Below, one piece after another: positions 8,338-16,146 of a stretch of DNA of 64,000 nucleotides (position 1 is the stretch's first letter; every line of letters begins with the position of its first letter). Location: NCBI GenBank assembly GCA_026224775.1, contig JAMFRP010000013.1, forward strand, positions 248,001 to 312,000, in the 5' to 3' direction. Below the pieces are notes generated by a model that was not told the origin of the DNA, did not search any database, and saw nothing but the letters and a program-made list of their open reading frames with translations. The translations under genes were made by a program, and so were the position numbers. The stretch is from Bacteroidota bacterium (GTDB lineage Bacteria > Bacteroidota > Bacteroidia > Sphingobacteriales > Sphingobacteriaceae).

Positions 8338-9564
8338 ATGACCCGTAAACGTTATTTCTTTCTTATCCTGATACTGGGTCTATTGACCGCGTTGAGTCCT
8401 TTTAGTATTGATATGTATCTGCCGGGTTTTCCTGCTATTGCCAAAGCTCTGCATACTACTACCGCCGAGGTTGCCCGTTCGCTATCTAGTTTTTTCATCG
8501 GTTTGGCTTTTGGTCAATTACTTTATGGGCCATTGATGGACCGTTTTGGGCGCAAAAAGCCATTATATTTTGGCCTGGCATTATATATTGTTGTTTCTGT
8601 CGGATGTTTTTCCGCCACCTCTATCAACACCCTTATCATGCTGCGCTTTATGCAGGCAATAGGGGCTTGCGCGGCGGGTGTAGCGGCAATGGCTATGGTA
8701 CGAGACATCTTCCCGGTGAAGGATAATGCAAAAGTTTTTGCGTTATTGGTATTGGTGCTTGGCGCATCGCCTATGATAGCCCCAACCGTAGGCAGTTATC
8801 TTACCGCGGCTTTTGGCTGGCAATCTGTTTTTATTATGTTACTGAGCATTGCAGCACTGATACTTATCGCGGCAATATTCGCTTTGCCTGAAAGTTACAA
8901 AGCCGATACCTCCTATTCTTTAAAACCTCTACCCATAATCAAGAGCTTTTTATCAGTATTAACCGTACCACAGTTTTACACCTATGCCATAACATCATCA
9001 CTTGCATTTGCAGGATTGTTTGCCTATGTTGCAGGATCACCGGCTGTATTTATGGAGTATTTCCATGTAAACGGTAAAGTTTACGGCTGGATCTTCGCTT
9101 TTCTGTCCATCGCCTTCATTGGATCCAGCCAATTGAATAATGTGCTGCTGAAATACTTTCGCAGTGAACGTATTGTTATAGTTGCTTTGATAGGGCAAGC
9201 TATAGTAGCCGTTTTTTATTTGATTGAATCATACAACGGTTGGTTTGGGTTGAGCGGCACACTGGCTATGATATTTTTGATCCTGTGCGGTGTAGGTATT
9301 ATTAACCCTAATGCTTCGGCATTGTCTTTAGCGCCTTTCTCTAAAAACGCGGGAACAGCGTCATCGCTGATGGGCGCCATGCAGCTGGGCATAGGCGCGT
9401 TTGCCACCTATTCTGTAAGTTTGTTTACAACCATTTCGCCATTTTCAATGGCAGTAATTATTTCTATATCATCAGTTATAGCTTTATGCGTTTTACTTAT
9501 CGGCAGGCGCTTTATTGTGGAGGAAATTGAGCCTGATAAATCGGCTATGCCTGTGGGGCATTAA
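8338..9564 (+). CDS. Bcr/CflA-type multidrug efflux MFS transporter
   Basis: The 408-residue protein has 12 predicted membrane helices. Near the N-terminus is the drug:H+ antiporter opening S-PFSIDMYLPGFP, then the MFS signature G-x-L-x-D-R-x-GRK-P (YGPLMDRFGRKKP, about residues 62-74) between helices 2 and 3, and a motif C-like GASPMIAPTVG in helix 5. This combination is typical of the Bcr/CflA subfamily, which exports bicyclomycin, chloramphenicol or other small molecules. The real substrate is unknown. It follows the VOC gene by 55 bp but has its own -7 box. Confidence 0.9.
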   Translation: MTRKRYFFLILILGLLTALSPFSIDMYLPGFPAIAKALHTTTAEVARSLSSFFIGLAFGQLLYGPLMDRFGRKKPLYFGLALYIVVSVGCFSATSINTLIMLRFMQAIGACAAGVAAMAMVRDIFPVKDNAKVFALLVLVLGASPMIAPTVGSYLTAAFGWQSVFIMLLSIAALILIAAIFALPESYKADTSYSLKPLPIIKSFLSVLTVPQFYTYAITSSLAFAGLFAYVAGSPAVFMEYFHVNGKVYGWIFAFLSIAFIGSSQLNNVLLKYFRSERIVIVALIGQAIVAVFYLIESYNGWFGLSGTLAMIFLILCGVGIINPNASALSLAPFSKNAGTASSLMGAMQLGIGAFATYSVSLFTTISPFSMAVIISISSVIALCVLLIGRRFIVEEIEPDKSAMPVGH

Positions 9565-9566
9565 GA

Positions 9567-9959
9567 TTACTCTTTAACAGCCGTAACCCTTGTCCCCTGT
9601 TCGCCAAGCGTTTCAAATACCAAGTTTTTGCCATCTATTTTTGAAATATAGAATGGGAATGTCCTTGATGAACCATCAGCTAGTTTTTCTGTATAACTGA
9701 TGTTATTGCCGTCCATGCGGAACTTACCATGTGATAATGTCTTACTGCCCCAAATAATGATCAGGCTATCACTTTTAGTGAATTTGATATATGGAGCTTG
9801 CACCTGCAGCTCATCTTGCGGCACACTACTTGGCGGGGTTTCGTTGGGGTTTTCAACCTTTAAATACTTCCAGGTACCGTAAAGATCAGCAGGTTTGATG
9901 GCTGGTTTACAAGATTGAATCAGGAGGATAAAGGCAACAAAAGGCAATATATATTTCAT
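9567..9959 (-). CDS. Lipocalin-like lipoprotein
   Basis: The 130-residue product has a lipoprotein signal with lipid-anchored Cys17 in LIQSC. The mature part starts with D-L-Y-G-T-W-K-Y and continues with short beta strands ending in a L-V-F-E-T strand, the arrangement of small lipocalin-like domains of Bacteroidota. The ligand is unknown. Its stop lies 2 bp from the stop of the convergent exporter gene. Confidence 0.7.
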   Translation of the reverse strand: MKYILPFVAFILLIQSCKPAIKPADLYGTWKYLKVENPNETPPSSVPQDELQVQAPYIKFTKSDSLIIIWGSKTLSHGKFRMDGNNISYTEKLADGSSRTFPFYISKIDGKNLVFETLGEQGTRVTAVKE

Positions 9960-10001
9960 GTTAGATGATAATAATAATTGCCTAAATTAATAAAGATAGC
10001 C

Positions 10002-10154
10002 TTATAAATGCTTGCGGGTAGATTTAATTGTTTTATCCTCGGCCTGTTTTACTTCATCCTTTTCGCTGATGGGTGGTTCGGTTTTTAATTCCTCAGTTTT
10101 GGGAGCGGGAGTTTTTATCGTGCCTTCCCTTTTGGGGGTTGTTTTATTTTTCAT
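10002..10154 (-). CDS. Small Lys/Pro-rich hydrophilic protein
   Basis: The frame runs from ATG at 10154 to TAA at 10002 and encodes 50 residues, about one quarter of them Lys, with many Pro, Thr and Glu and no hydrophobic segment. It opens MKNKTTPKREG and ends STRKHL. The composition suggests an intrinsically disordered protein. No family is recognised, and there is no obvious ribosome-binding site; the call rests on the clean frame in an otherwise empty gap. Confidence 0.4.
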   Translation of the reverse strand: MKNKTTPKREGTIKTPAPKTEELKTEPPISEKDEVKQAEDKTIKSTRKHL

Positions 10155-10510
10155 AACTGCAGGTTTATATGGTAACAGGTTATCATGGAAATGGTTTGTT
10201 GTGGTTTGACCCTATCCTCTTTCATAATTCTACCCTATCCTCCTCCTTTCCCTATTCCAGGGAAAGGTATCGCACGAGGCCCTGCACTTATATTTCGACC
10301 AAAAACGGTGTGATTTTGATTAAAAAAGAGCGAAAAACAACGCTTTTTTGACTGTTTTTGGATGAAAAAATACGTTTTCAGGGCAACAATCGAGGTAATT
10401 TGGCACCTAAAATTGGCTTTTTTAGTGCTTTTAAAGCAGTTTTTGGCCCCAAAAGTGTACCATTTGTACCAACTGTACCATGTGTTTCGTGGTACAGCAC
10501 GGTTAACAAA
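10155..10510. other. Gene-free interval with three 9-bp TGTACCA iterations
   Basis: I see no convincing gene here. It holds TGTACCA three times in exact 9-bp steps (10456, 10465, 10474) and its complement TGGTACA at 10490-10496. The last direct copy and the inverted copy make an 8-bp stem CTGTACCA / TGGTACAG. The rest has short A- and T-runs and a weak hairpin at about 10323-10349. It lies downstream of the Mla operon and upstream of the small gene at 10002-10154. Confidence 0.5.
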
Positions 10511-11506
10511 TTATTGTTTGCCGGCTTTCTTTAAGCTATCAGCTTTAGCTTTAGCACGGTCTTTAAAGAAACCTTTTAATAAGAAGTTATGCTGTGCAGC
10601 CTCCAGGTCATCATTCAGCTTAACTGAGCTTTGTTGCAGGTTATCAATGCTGGTTTGCACTTTAGCTGCACTGGCTTTGTCGTTTAATAAAACGCCCAAA
10701 ACATTATCGGTGCTGTTTAACTTGTTGCTGGCGGTATTAAGGTTATCAGTTAAGGTTTTGGCGTTGTCGGCAGCGGCTTTTAGCTGTGCAACCGCGCCTT
10801 GTATCCTGTTAAACGTAACAGTATCGGTAAACATCTTATCAGCAAGGCCGCCTTTAGTACTTAGTTTGCTGCTGAATTTGGTCAGGTTATTAGCCATTAC
10901 CGCCGCGCTTTGTGTAGCAATTTGCAGGTTATGCATTGATTCCTTTAGCTGTACACCCATCAGGCTATCGGCCAAAAGTGTCCCTACTGTTCCCTTGCCT
11001 TGTAATATCTTATGACTCAGTAATTTAAAATCGCTGGTTATGGCTAACAGGTTCTCGTTATTTTGCTGTACTGTTTTGATGATATCATCGGTAGAAACAA
11101 TCTTCGCTGATTGCAATATGTCACCTTCACGAATAATGGGCGCTTGCGGGCTTCCGCCATCAATAACGATGATCTTGTTACCGATCAATCCGTCGGAACC
11201 AATGTGTACCTGCGCATTATCATGAATATACTGGCGTGAGTTCTCGTCAACACTCATTTTAACATCAACCTGCGATGGGCCGGTAAAACGGATATCGCTT
11301 ATGGTACCCACTTTTACACCTGAGAACCAAACGTTATTGCCTTTTTTCAAGCCGGCAACATCATCAAATACAGCGCTGATATGTACGCTTTTTGAAAAAC
11401 TTTTTGACTGACCGCCTAATGTAAATACGCCCAGGATAAATACAATTAACCCAATGGCTAAAAATAATCCGACTATTACCGCACGCCTGTTTTCTCTTAA
11501 ATCCAT
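10511..11506 (-). CDS. mlaD: MlaD-like MCE-domain lipid transport protein
   Basis: The 331-residue product starts with a cytoplasmic N-tail and one membrane anchor (residues 9-29). The MCE domain follows at about residues 40-115 (F-D-D-V-A-G-L-K-K-G-N-N-V, then G-V-K-V-G-T-I, then G-L-I-G-N-K). The C-terminal half is helical and coiled-coil-like. MCE proteins form hexameric periplasmic rings that pass phospholipids between membranes. It is the last gene of a three-gene operon behind the ATPase (17 bp gap) and permease. The soluble MlaB and MlaC partners are not in the window, as often in Bacteroidota. Confidence 0.88.
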   Translation of the reverse strand: MDLRENRRAVIVGLFLAIGLIVFILGVFTLGGQSKSFSKSVHISAVFDDVAGLKKGNNVWFSGVKVGTISDIRFTGPSQVDVKMSVDENSRQYIHDNAQVHIGSDGLIGNKIIVIDGGSPQAPIIREGDILQSAKIVSTDDIIKTVQQNNENLLAITSDFKLLSHKILQGKGTVGTLLADSLMGVQLKESMHNLQIATQSAAVMANNLTKFSSKLSTKGGLADKMFTDTVTFNRIQGAVAQLKAAADNAKTLTDNLNTASNKLNSTDNVLGVLLNDKASAAKVQTSIDNLQQSSVKLNDDLEAAQHNFLLKGFFKDRAKAKADSLKKAGKQ

Positions 11507-11523
11507 AATATTATGGTAAATAT

Positions 11524-12297
11524 CTATTTTATAAAATTGTAATCAAAAAATGGTTTTATCCGGGCATTATCCGTATCAAATACATGTTCAAAAGACCCTT
11601 CCCGTTGAAATTTTCCGTCAAGTAACATCGCAATCCTGTCGCCTGTTTGTTTAGCACAGGTTAAATCATGTGTAATGATAATGGATGATGTTTTATAACG
11701 CTCCTGCACCTCATTTATCAGCTCGTTTATCTCGATGCATGTAATCGGGTCAAGACCTGCTGTTGGTTCATCATACAGCATTATTTCAGGGTTCAGTATC
11801 AACGTACGGGCAATTCCAATACGCTTGCGCTGCCCACCCGAAAGTTCTGATGGCATTTGGTTGATAGTTTGTGCCAAACCTACTGCTTCCAAAACCCGTT
11901 CAACTGATGTATCAATCTCCTTTCGGCCAATACCCCTTCGGTTTCGCACTAACGGAAACTCCAGGTTCTTCCTAACCGTCATACTATCATACAAAGCACT
12001 ATTCTGAAACGAGAACCCGATTCGTATGCGCAATGCCTGTAATTCCCGGGTGGTTAACTGGTCAATATTCTGACCTAATACTTCAACAGTACCAGCATCA
12101 GCTTGTAATAAGCCTGATATTACTTTAATCAACACCGATTTACCTGTACCTGACCTGCCCAGCACTACCAGATTCTCGCCCTGGTATAATTCCAGGTTGA
12201 TACCACGCAGTACTTCGTAATCGCCAAAGGCTTTTTTAAGCCCATGCACACGAATTACCGCGTTTTTATGATCTATAGGTGCTTTCTGCTTTTCCAT
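11524..12297 (-). CDS. mlaF: MlaF-like ABC transporter ATPase
   Basis: This 257-residue ATP-binding subunit has the Walker A GRSGTGKS at residues 47-54, the LSGGQ signature at 152-156 and Walker B IMLYDEP at about 172-178, followed by the His switch in IIITHD. The overall sequence is of the MlaF/Ttg2A type, which powers lipid movement with MlaE and MlaD. Its start is directly next to the end of the permease gene, so translation is probably coupled. All catalytic motifs are intact. Confidence 0.93.
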   Translation of the reverse strand: MEKQKAPIDHKNAVIRVHGLKKAFGDYEVLRGINLELYQGENLVVLGRSGTGKSVLIKVISGLLQADAGTVEVLGQNIDQLTTRELQALRIRIGFSFQNSALYDSMTVRKNLEFPLVRNRRGIGRKEIDTSVERVLEAVGLAQTINQMPSELSGGQRKRIGIARTLILNPEIMLYDEPTAGLDPITCIEINELINEVQERYKTSSIIITHDLTCAKQTGDRIAMLLDGKFQREGSFEHVFDTDNARIKPFFDYNFIK

Positions 12298-12298
12298 A

Positions 12299-13120
12299 TT
12301 ATCTGAACCAGCTGGTTATTTGCACAATGGTAATTTCCTCAATAAATATTAAAAACATGGCTGTAACTACCGCTCCGTTGGCTGCTTTCCCAACCCCCTC
12401 GGTACCACTGCTTGAATTATAACCCTGATAGCAGCCTACAATGCCAATGGTAAAACCAAATACAATGGATTTAATTAAAGCGGCTGTAAAATCAATAAAA
12501 CTCAATGGATCGAAAACCTGACCTATATAAGTGCGGTAACTTGTGCCCTCATTTACATATACGTTTAAAAAGCCCCCCAGGATTGATATTAAACCAGTAT
12601 AGGTAGCCAAAATAGGAATGGTTAACGTGGTAGCCAATACCCGTGTACAAACCAAAAACTTAAAAGGATTCGTGCCCGATACTTCCATAGCATCAATTTG
12701 CTCGGTTACCCGCATGGAGCCTAACTCGGCACCAATACTTGAACCTACCTTACCCGCGGCTATAAGCGCGGTTACCAGCGGTGCAAGGGCACGCATAATG
12801 GCAATGGATACTAATGATGGCAACCACGATGTCGCGCCAAACTCAGCCAATGAAGGCCGTGATTGTTTGGTAAATATCAACCCGACAATAAAGCCTGTTA
12901 GTGATATTAGCGTGAATGACCGTACACCTGTTTCATAACATTGCCTTATAATTTCTTTAAACTCATAAGGAGGCAAAAAAGCTTCCTTAAAAAAGCGGAT
13001 TATGAAGCTATTGATATTATAAAGACTGGCAAAAAAATCGGTCAGGCTTTTTCTAAAGCTTGCAAATCGTTTTTGCTTCACGGGTTTTGGTATTATGGGT
13101 GTGGTATCAGTTGTATCCAT
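12299..13120 (-). CDS. mlaE: MlaE-like ABC permease
   Basis: The 273-residue permease (start ATG at 13120; the frame can be extended one codon to TTG at 13123) has a cytoplasmic N-tail with an amphipathic segment and five or so hydrophobic helices. The E-L-G-S-M-R-V-T-E-Q-I-D-A block near residue 145-160 is the hallmark of the MlaE/DUF140 family. It is the first gene of the mla operon and has a candidate -7 box 10 bp upstream. It should sit in the inner membrane and form the channel with MlaF and the MCE ring. Confidence 0.92.
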   Translation of the reverse strand: MDTTDTTPIIPKPVKQKRFASFRKSLTDFFASLYNINSFIIRFFKEAFLPPYEFKEIIRQCYETGVRSFTLISLTGFIVGLIFTKQSRPSLAEFGATSWLPSLVSIAIMRALAPLVTALIAAGKVGSSIGAELGSMRVTEQIDAMEVSGTNPFKFLVCTRVLATTLTIPILATYTGLISILGGFLNVYVNEGTSYRTYIGQVFDPLSFIDFTAALIKSIVFGFTIGIVGCYQGYNSSSGTEGVGKAANGAVVTAMFLIFIEEITIVQITSWFR

Positions 13121-13130
13121 CAATTGGGGA

Positions 13131-13138
13131 CAAAGGTA
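13131..13138 (-). promoter_or_regulatory. Candidate -7 box TACCTTTG for the mla operon
   Basis: The complement reads TACCTTTG, matching TAnnTTTG, 10 bp before the mlaE start. This would give a very short leader. No matching -33 element is evident. Confidence 0.5.
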
Positions 13139-13301
13139 TTAATATGCGAGTAATGATTAAGTAATCTTACAAAAAATTAACCCATATTGTTTGATACAGG
13201 CGTATATTTTAACAATTATTATAAAAATATGATAATTGAATATTGACATAATATTAAGATTTACCCCTCCATACTCCATATTAAAGTATTTATAGTAAAT
13301 T

Positions 13302-14555
13302 GTGGAGTCTAACATTTACGCATTGGAAATATATCAAATAATATCCGTAATCATTTTCCTTACTGCCGTTTTTGCCTACGTTAATGAGCGGTGGATTAAA
13401 TTGCCGGGGACTATTGGGATAATGATATTGGCTATGTTTTCATCGTTGCTGATTGTTTTAGTCGGCAACTTAATACCAACATTTTCAACAGAAGCACACA
13501 AGCTTGTAGCCAACATTAATTTTGAACAGGTGCTGATGAAAATAATGCTTGGATTTTTACTATTTGCCGGGGCATTACATATTGATGCTAATAAACTTAA
13601 AAATGAAATATGGCCTGTAATTATTCTATCTACAATCGGCACATTCATTTCAACTTTTTTGGTAAGTGTGATGGCTTATTACCTATTCCAGGTGTTTCAA
13701 TTCGCTATACCTTACATCTATTGCTTATTATTTGGAGCATTGATATCGCCTACCGATCCCATTGCTGTTATGGGGATACTCAAAAGAGTGGGCATACCAA
13801 AATCTCTCGAACTTAAAATCGCCGGTGAATCATTATTTAATGATGGCGTGGGCGTAGTAATATTTTTAACAATACTGGAGATTGCCACAAACGGGATGGA
13901 CAAATTCTCCATAAGTAACACAGCCCTGCTTTTCGCAAAAGAGGCCGGTGGTGGAATAGTTTTTGGTGGCGTAACAGGGTATTTAGCTTATTTTTTGATT
14001 AAAGCGATAGACAATTATAGCGTTGAAGTACTTATTACGCTAACCGTAGTAATGTGCGGTTATGCACTGGCTGATCATCTTCACCTCTCAGGGCCATTGG
14101 CTATTATTATTGCCGGTATTATTATTGGCACCAAGGGTAAGCGCGAAGGTTTTTCTGAAATTACCAGGGACCATCTGCTAAAGTTTTGGGATATGCTGGA
14201 TGAAATATTCAACGCGATTTTATTTTTGTTGATGGGACTGGAAATGCTGGTGATAAAAATTGATCCAACTATTATGCTTATTGGCTTTATAATGATATTT
14301 GTAGTTTTATTTGCACGATATATTTGTGTTTTACTACCAATAGCTGTTTTACGGTTTTGGATAAAATTTGAAAAAAACGCTATCGCCATGTTAACATGGG
14401 GCGGATTAAGGGGCGGACTTTCGGTAGCCATGGCATTATCATTACCCGAAGCCATGCACAGGGATGAATTTGTATTAATCACCTACCTCATTGTAATTTT
14501 TTCAGTAATTGTGCAGGGCCTCACCATTGGTAAATTAGCTAAAAAAAGTAATTAA
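13302..14555 (+). CDS. CPA1-type Na+/H+ antiporter (NhaP-like)
   Basis: The 417-residue protein has about 12 membrane helices. Diagnostic blocks are A-L-I-S-P-T-D-P-I-A-V (about residues 147-157), the following G-E-S-L-F-N-D-G-V-G-V (about 176-186, with the Asp of the ion-binding ND motif) and W-G-G-L-R-G-G-L-S (about 367-375). These are typical of NhaP/CPA1 exchangers, which expel Na+ in exchange for protons. The start is GTG at 13302; no in-frame ATG lies nearby upstream. It is transcribed alone, away from the mla operon. Confidence 0.93.
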   Translation: MESNIYALEIYQIISVIIFLTAVFAYVNERWIKLPGTIGIMILAMFSSLLIVLVGNLIPTFSTEAHKLVANINFEQVLMKIMLGFLLFAGALHIDANKLKNEIWPVIILSTIGTFISTFLVSVMAYYLFQVFQFAIPYIYCLLFGALISPTDPIAVMGILKRVGIPKSLELKIAGESLFNDGVGVVIFLTILEIATNGMDKFSISNTALLFAKEAGGGIVFGGVTGYLAYFLIKAIDNYSVEVLITLTVVMCGYALADHLHLSGPLAIIIAGIIIGTKGKREGFSEITRDHLLKFWDMLDEIFNAILFLLMGLEMLVIKIDPTIMLIGFIMIFVVLFARYICVLLPIAVLRFWIKFEKNAIAMLTWGGLRGGLSVAMALSLPEAMHRDEFVLITYLIVIFSVIVQGLTIGKLAKKSN

Positions 14556-14617
14556 TCACCTACAGTATAAAACCATTCGTGCGTAGATTCCTTAATAATA
14601 GATATAAATTATCTGCT

Positions 14618-14887
14618 ATGAATTTCTATCAACAAAAATGGATCGATACCCTGAATCATGCTCATTTGCAGGGTTGGAAAATCAGCCCGCAGGGTGATGA
14701 TATATTTATTGAGATGCCCAACATAACCGACATTAAATTAATTAGGGATAATATCCCAACTGCGCTTGGAGCCATGTCCTTAGATATTGAAGAGGGGAAA
14801 CAGCGAATAAAGTTTATATTCCACAACGGGCATGAACAATTTGAATACTTGCTAAACCCCGACGAGGACGATTTAGATCGGGAATAG
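14618..14887 (+). CDS. Small protein of unknown function
   Basis: From ATG at 14618 the product has 89 residues (a GTG at 14579 would add 13). It is acidic at the C-terminus (NPDEDDLDRE), has no signal peptide or membrane helix, and its strand-rich middle suggests a compact alpha/beta fold. I do not recognise the family. It follows the antiporter by 62 bp and ends exactly where the convergent MFS gene ends. Confidence 0.65.
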   Translation: MNFYQQKWIDTLNHAHLQGWKISPQGDDIFIEMPNITDIKLIRDNIPTALGAMSLDIEEGKQRIKFIFHNGHEQFEYLLNPDEDDLDRE

Positions 14888-16054
14888 TTACAATTCGGCT
14901 TTGGTTGATAAAACAACCACACAGGTACCCATAAAGGCGATAAATACAAATGATGCTCTTAGCGTAGCCAAGCCCGCAATAAACCCAATTATTGGCGGGC
15001 CAAACAGAAACCCGATGAACCCGATAGTGGATACCGCTGCCAAAGCCACACCCGGAGCCATAGTTTTTGACCTTCCTGCAGCGCTGTAAACCATGGGCAC
15101 AACTGACGATACCCCTGCGCCCACCAACAGAAAACCTGCCATAGCTGTATAAAAATATGGGAATATAACCGCAATTAATAAACCAGTAACGGTTAATGTA
15201 CCGCTGGTTTGTAAAATACGTCTCAAGCCGTAACGGTGGGCAAACCAATCGGCAATAAAGCGGCCACCGGCCATGGTACACATAAAAGCAGTGAAACCTA
15301 TACCTACCAAAGCTGTTGGAGCAAGTACCACCTTTTTAAAATAGATAACACTCCAATCAAACATCGCTCCCTCGCATATCATAGAACACATGGCGATGAT
15401 ACCCAGCGTAATTAATGATTTATCAGGCATTACGAATACCGGGCCACTATTGGTTACTTTATCATCCTTAAGATATTTAGCGGTTAAAATAATCATCACT
15501 ATCACAATCGCGGTTATCAATATAAAGTGATGCAGCGGTGCAATCCCGTTAGCTATCATAAATGTACCAATGCCTGCACCTGTAAAACCGGCTAAACTCC
15601 ACAAGCCATGAAATGATGCCATGATAGGCTTTTTATACATTACTTCGTTAGCAACGGCTTGGGTATTAACGGAGATATTTACCGTATTACTTGCAAAACC
15701 AAAACATATTAAACAACCTATTAACTGCATTATATTTTGCGCGAGGCTTAAGCTGATCAATGCCAGGCTATATACAATAAGAGATATGATGAGCAATCTT
15801 TTACTGCCGATAATGGTAATGATCCAACCGGAAAAAGGCAGGGAACACATTAACCCAACCGGAAGCGAGAACAACACGGCACCCAGGCCTGCATCAGACA
15901 TGCCCATTGTTTGTTGTACTGTAACAATACGCGATGCCCAGCTGGCGAAACATAATCCCGCAAGGAAAAACATTACACCAACAACTAATCTTAGGGTAAG
16001 TTTCGATCTTTTATATTGAACTTCTGTTATGCTATGTGTTATTATATCTTCCAT
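14888..16054 (-). CDS. MFS transporter (sugar-permease-like)
   Basis: The 388-residue protein has about 12 helices and an MFS fold. Helix 1 carries F-F-L-A-G-L-C-F-A-S-W-A-S-R, and the loop after helix 2 has a G-W-I-I-T-x-x-G-S-K-R element; these resemble fucose-permease-like MFS members. The substrate cannot be assigned. A good -7 box and a perfect palindrome stand between promoter and start, so the gene is probably repressed by a local or distant regulator; no regulator gene is adjacent. It ends next to the small gene at 14618-14887. Confidence 0.82.
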   Translation of the reverse strand: MEDIITHSITEVQYKRSKLTLRLVVGVMFFLAGLCFASWASRIVTVQQTMGMSDAGLGAVLFSLPVGLMCSLPFSGWIITIIGSKRLLIISLIVYSLALISLSLAQNIMQLIGCLICFGFASNTVNISVNTQAVANEVMYKKPIMASFHGLWSLAGFTGAGIGTFMIANGIAPLHHFILITAIVIVMIILTAKYLKDDKVTNSGPVFVMPDKSLITLGIIAMCSMICEGAMFDWSVIYFKKVVLAPTALVGIGFTAFMCTMAGGRFIADWFAHRYGLRRILQTSGTLTVTGLLIAVIFPYFYTAMAGFLLVGAGVSSVVPMVYSAAGRSKTMAPGVALAAVSTIGFIGFLFGPPIIGFIAGLATLRASFVFIAFMGTCVVVLSTKAEL

Positions 16055-16059
16055 CTACT

Positions 16060-16078
16060 AAGTGTAACAAGTACACTT
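16060..16078. promoter_or_regulatory. Operator-like palindrome AAGTGTA-N5-TACACTT
   Basis: Perfect 7-bp arms AAGTGTA (16060-16066) and TACACTT (16072-16078) flank ACAAG. The palindrome lies between the -7 box at 16081-16088 and the MFS start at 16054, so it covers the expected transcription start. This is the layout of a repressor operator. Confidence 0.6.
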
Positions 16079-16080
16079 TG

Positions 16081-16088
16081 CAAAGGTA
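16081..16088 (-). promoter_or_regulatory. Candidate -7 box TACCTTTG
   Basis: The complement reads TACCTTTG, 26 bp before the MFS start and directly next to the palindrome at 16060-16078. Start of transcription would fall inside the palindrome. Confidence 0.55.
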
Positions 16089-16146
16089 TTTAATAATATT
16101 TATATAGAAAGTAAAGAAACAGTAATGTTTTATATTCCTATTTCAA

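Noticed and set aside
10362..11015. Plus-strand open frame of 217 codons
   Set aside because: It lies antisense to the MlaD-like gene, has a Cys/Leu-rich, low-complexity composition typical of a shadow frame, and no family features.
14814..15281. Minus-strand frame of 155 codons inside the MFS gene
   Set aside because: It overlaps the MFS gene in another frame on the same strand, is rich in Cys, Arg and Tyr, and the MFS frame explains the DNA.
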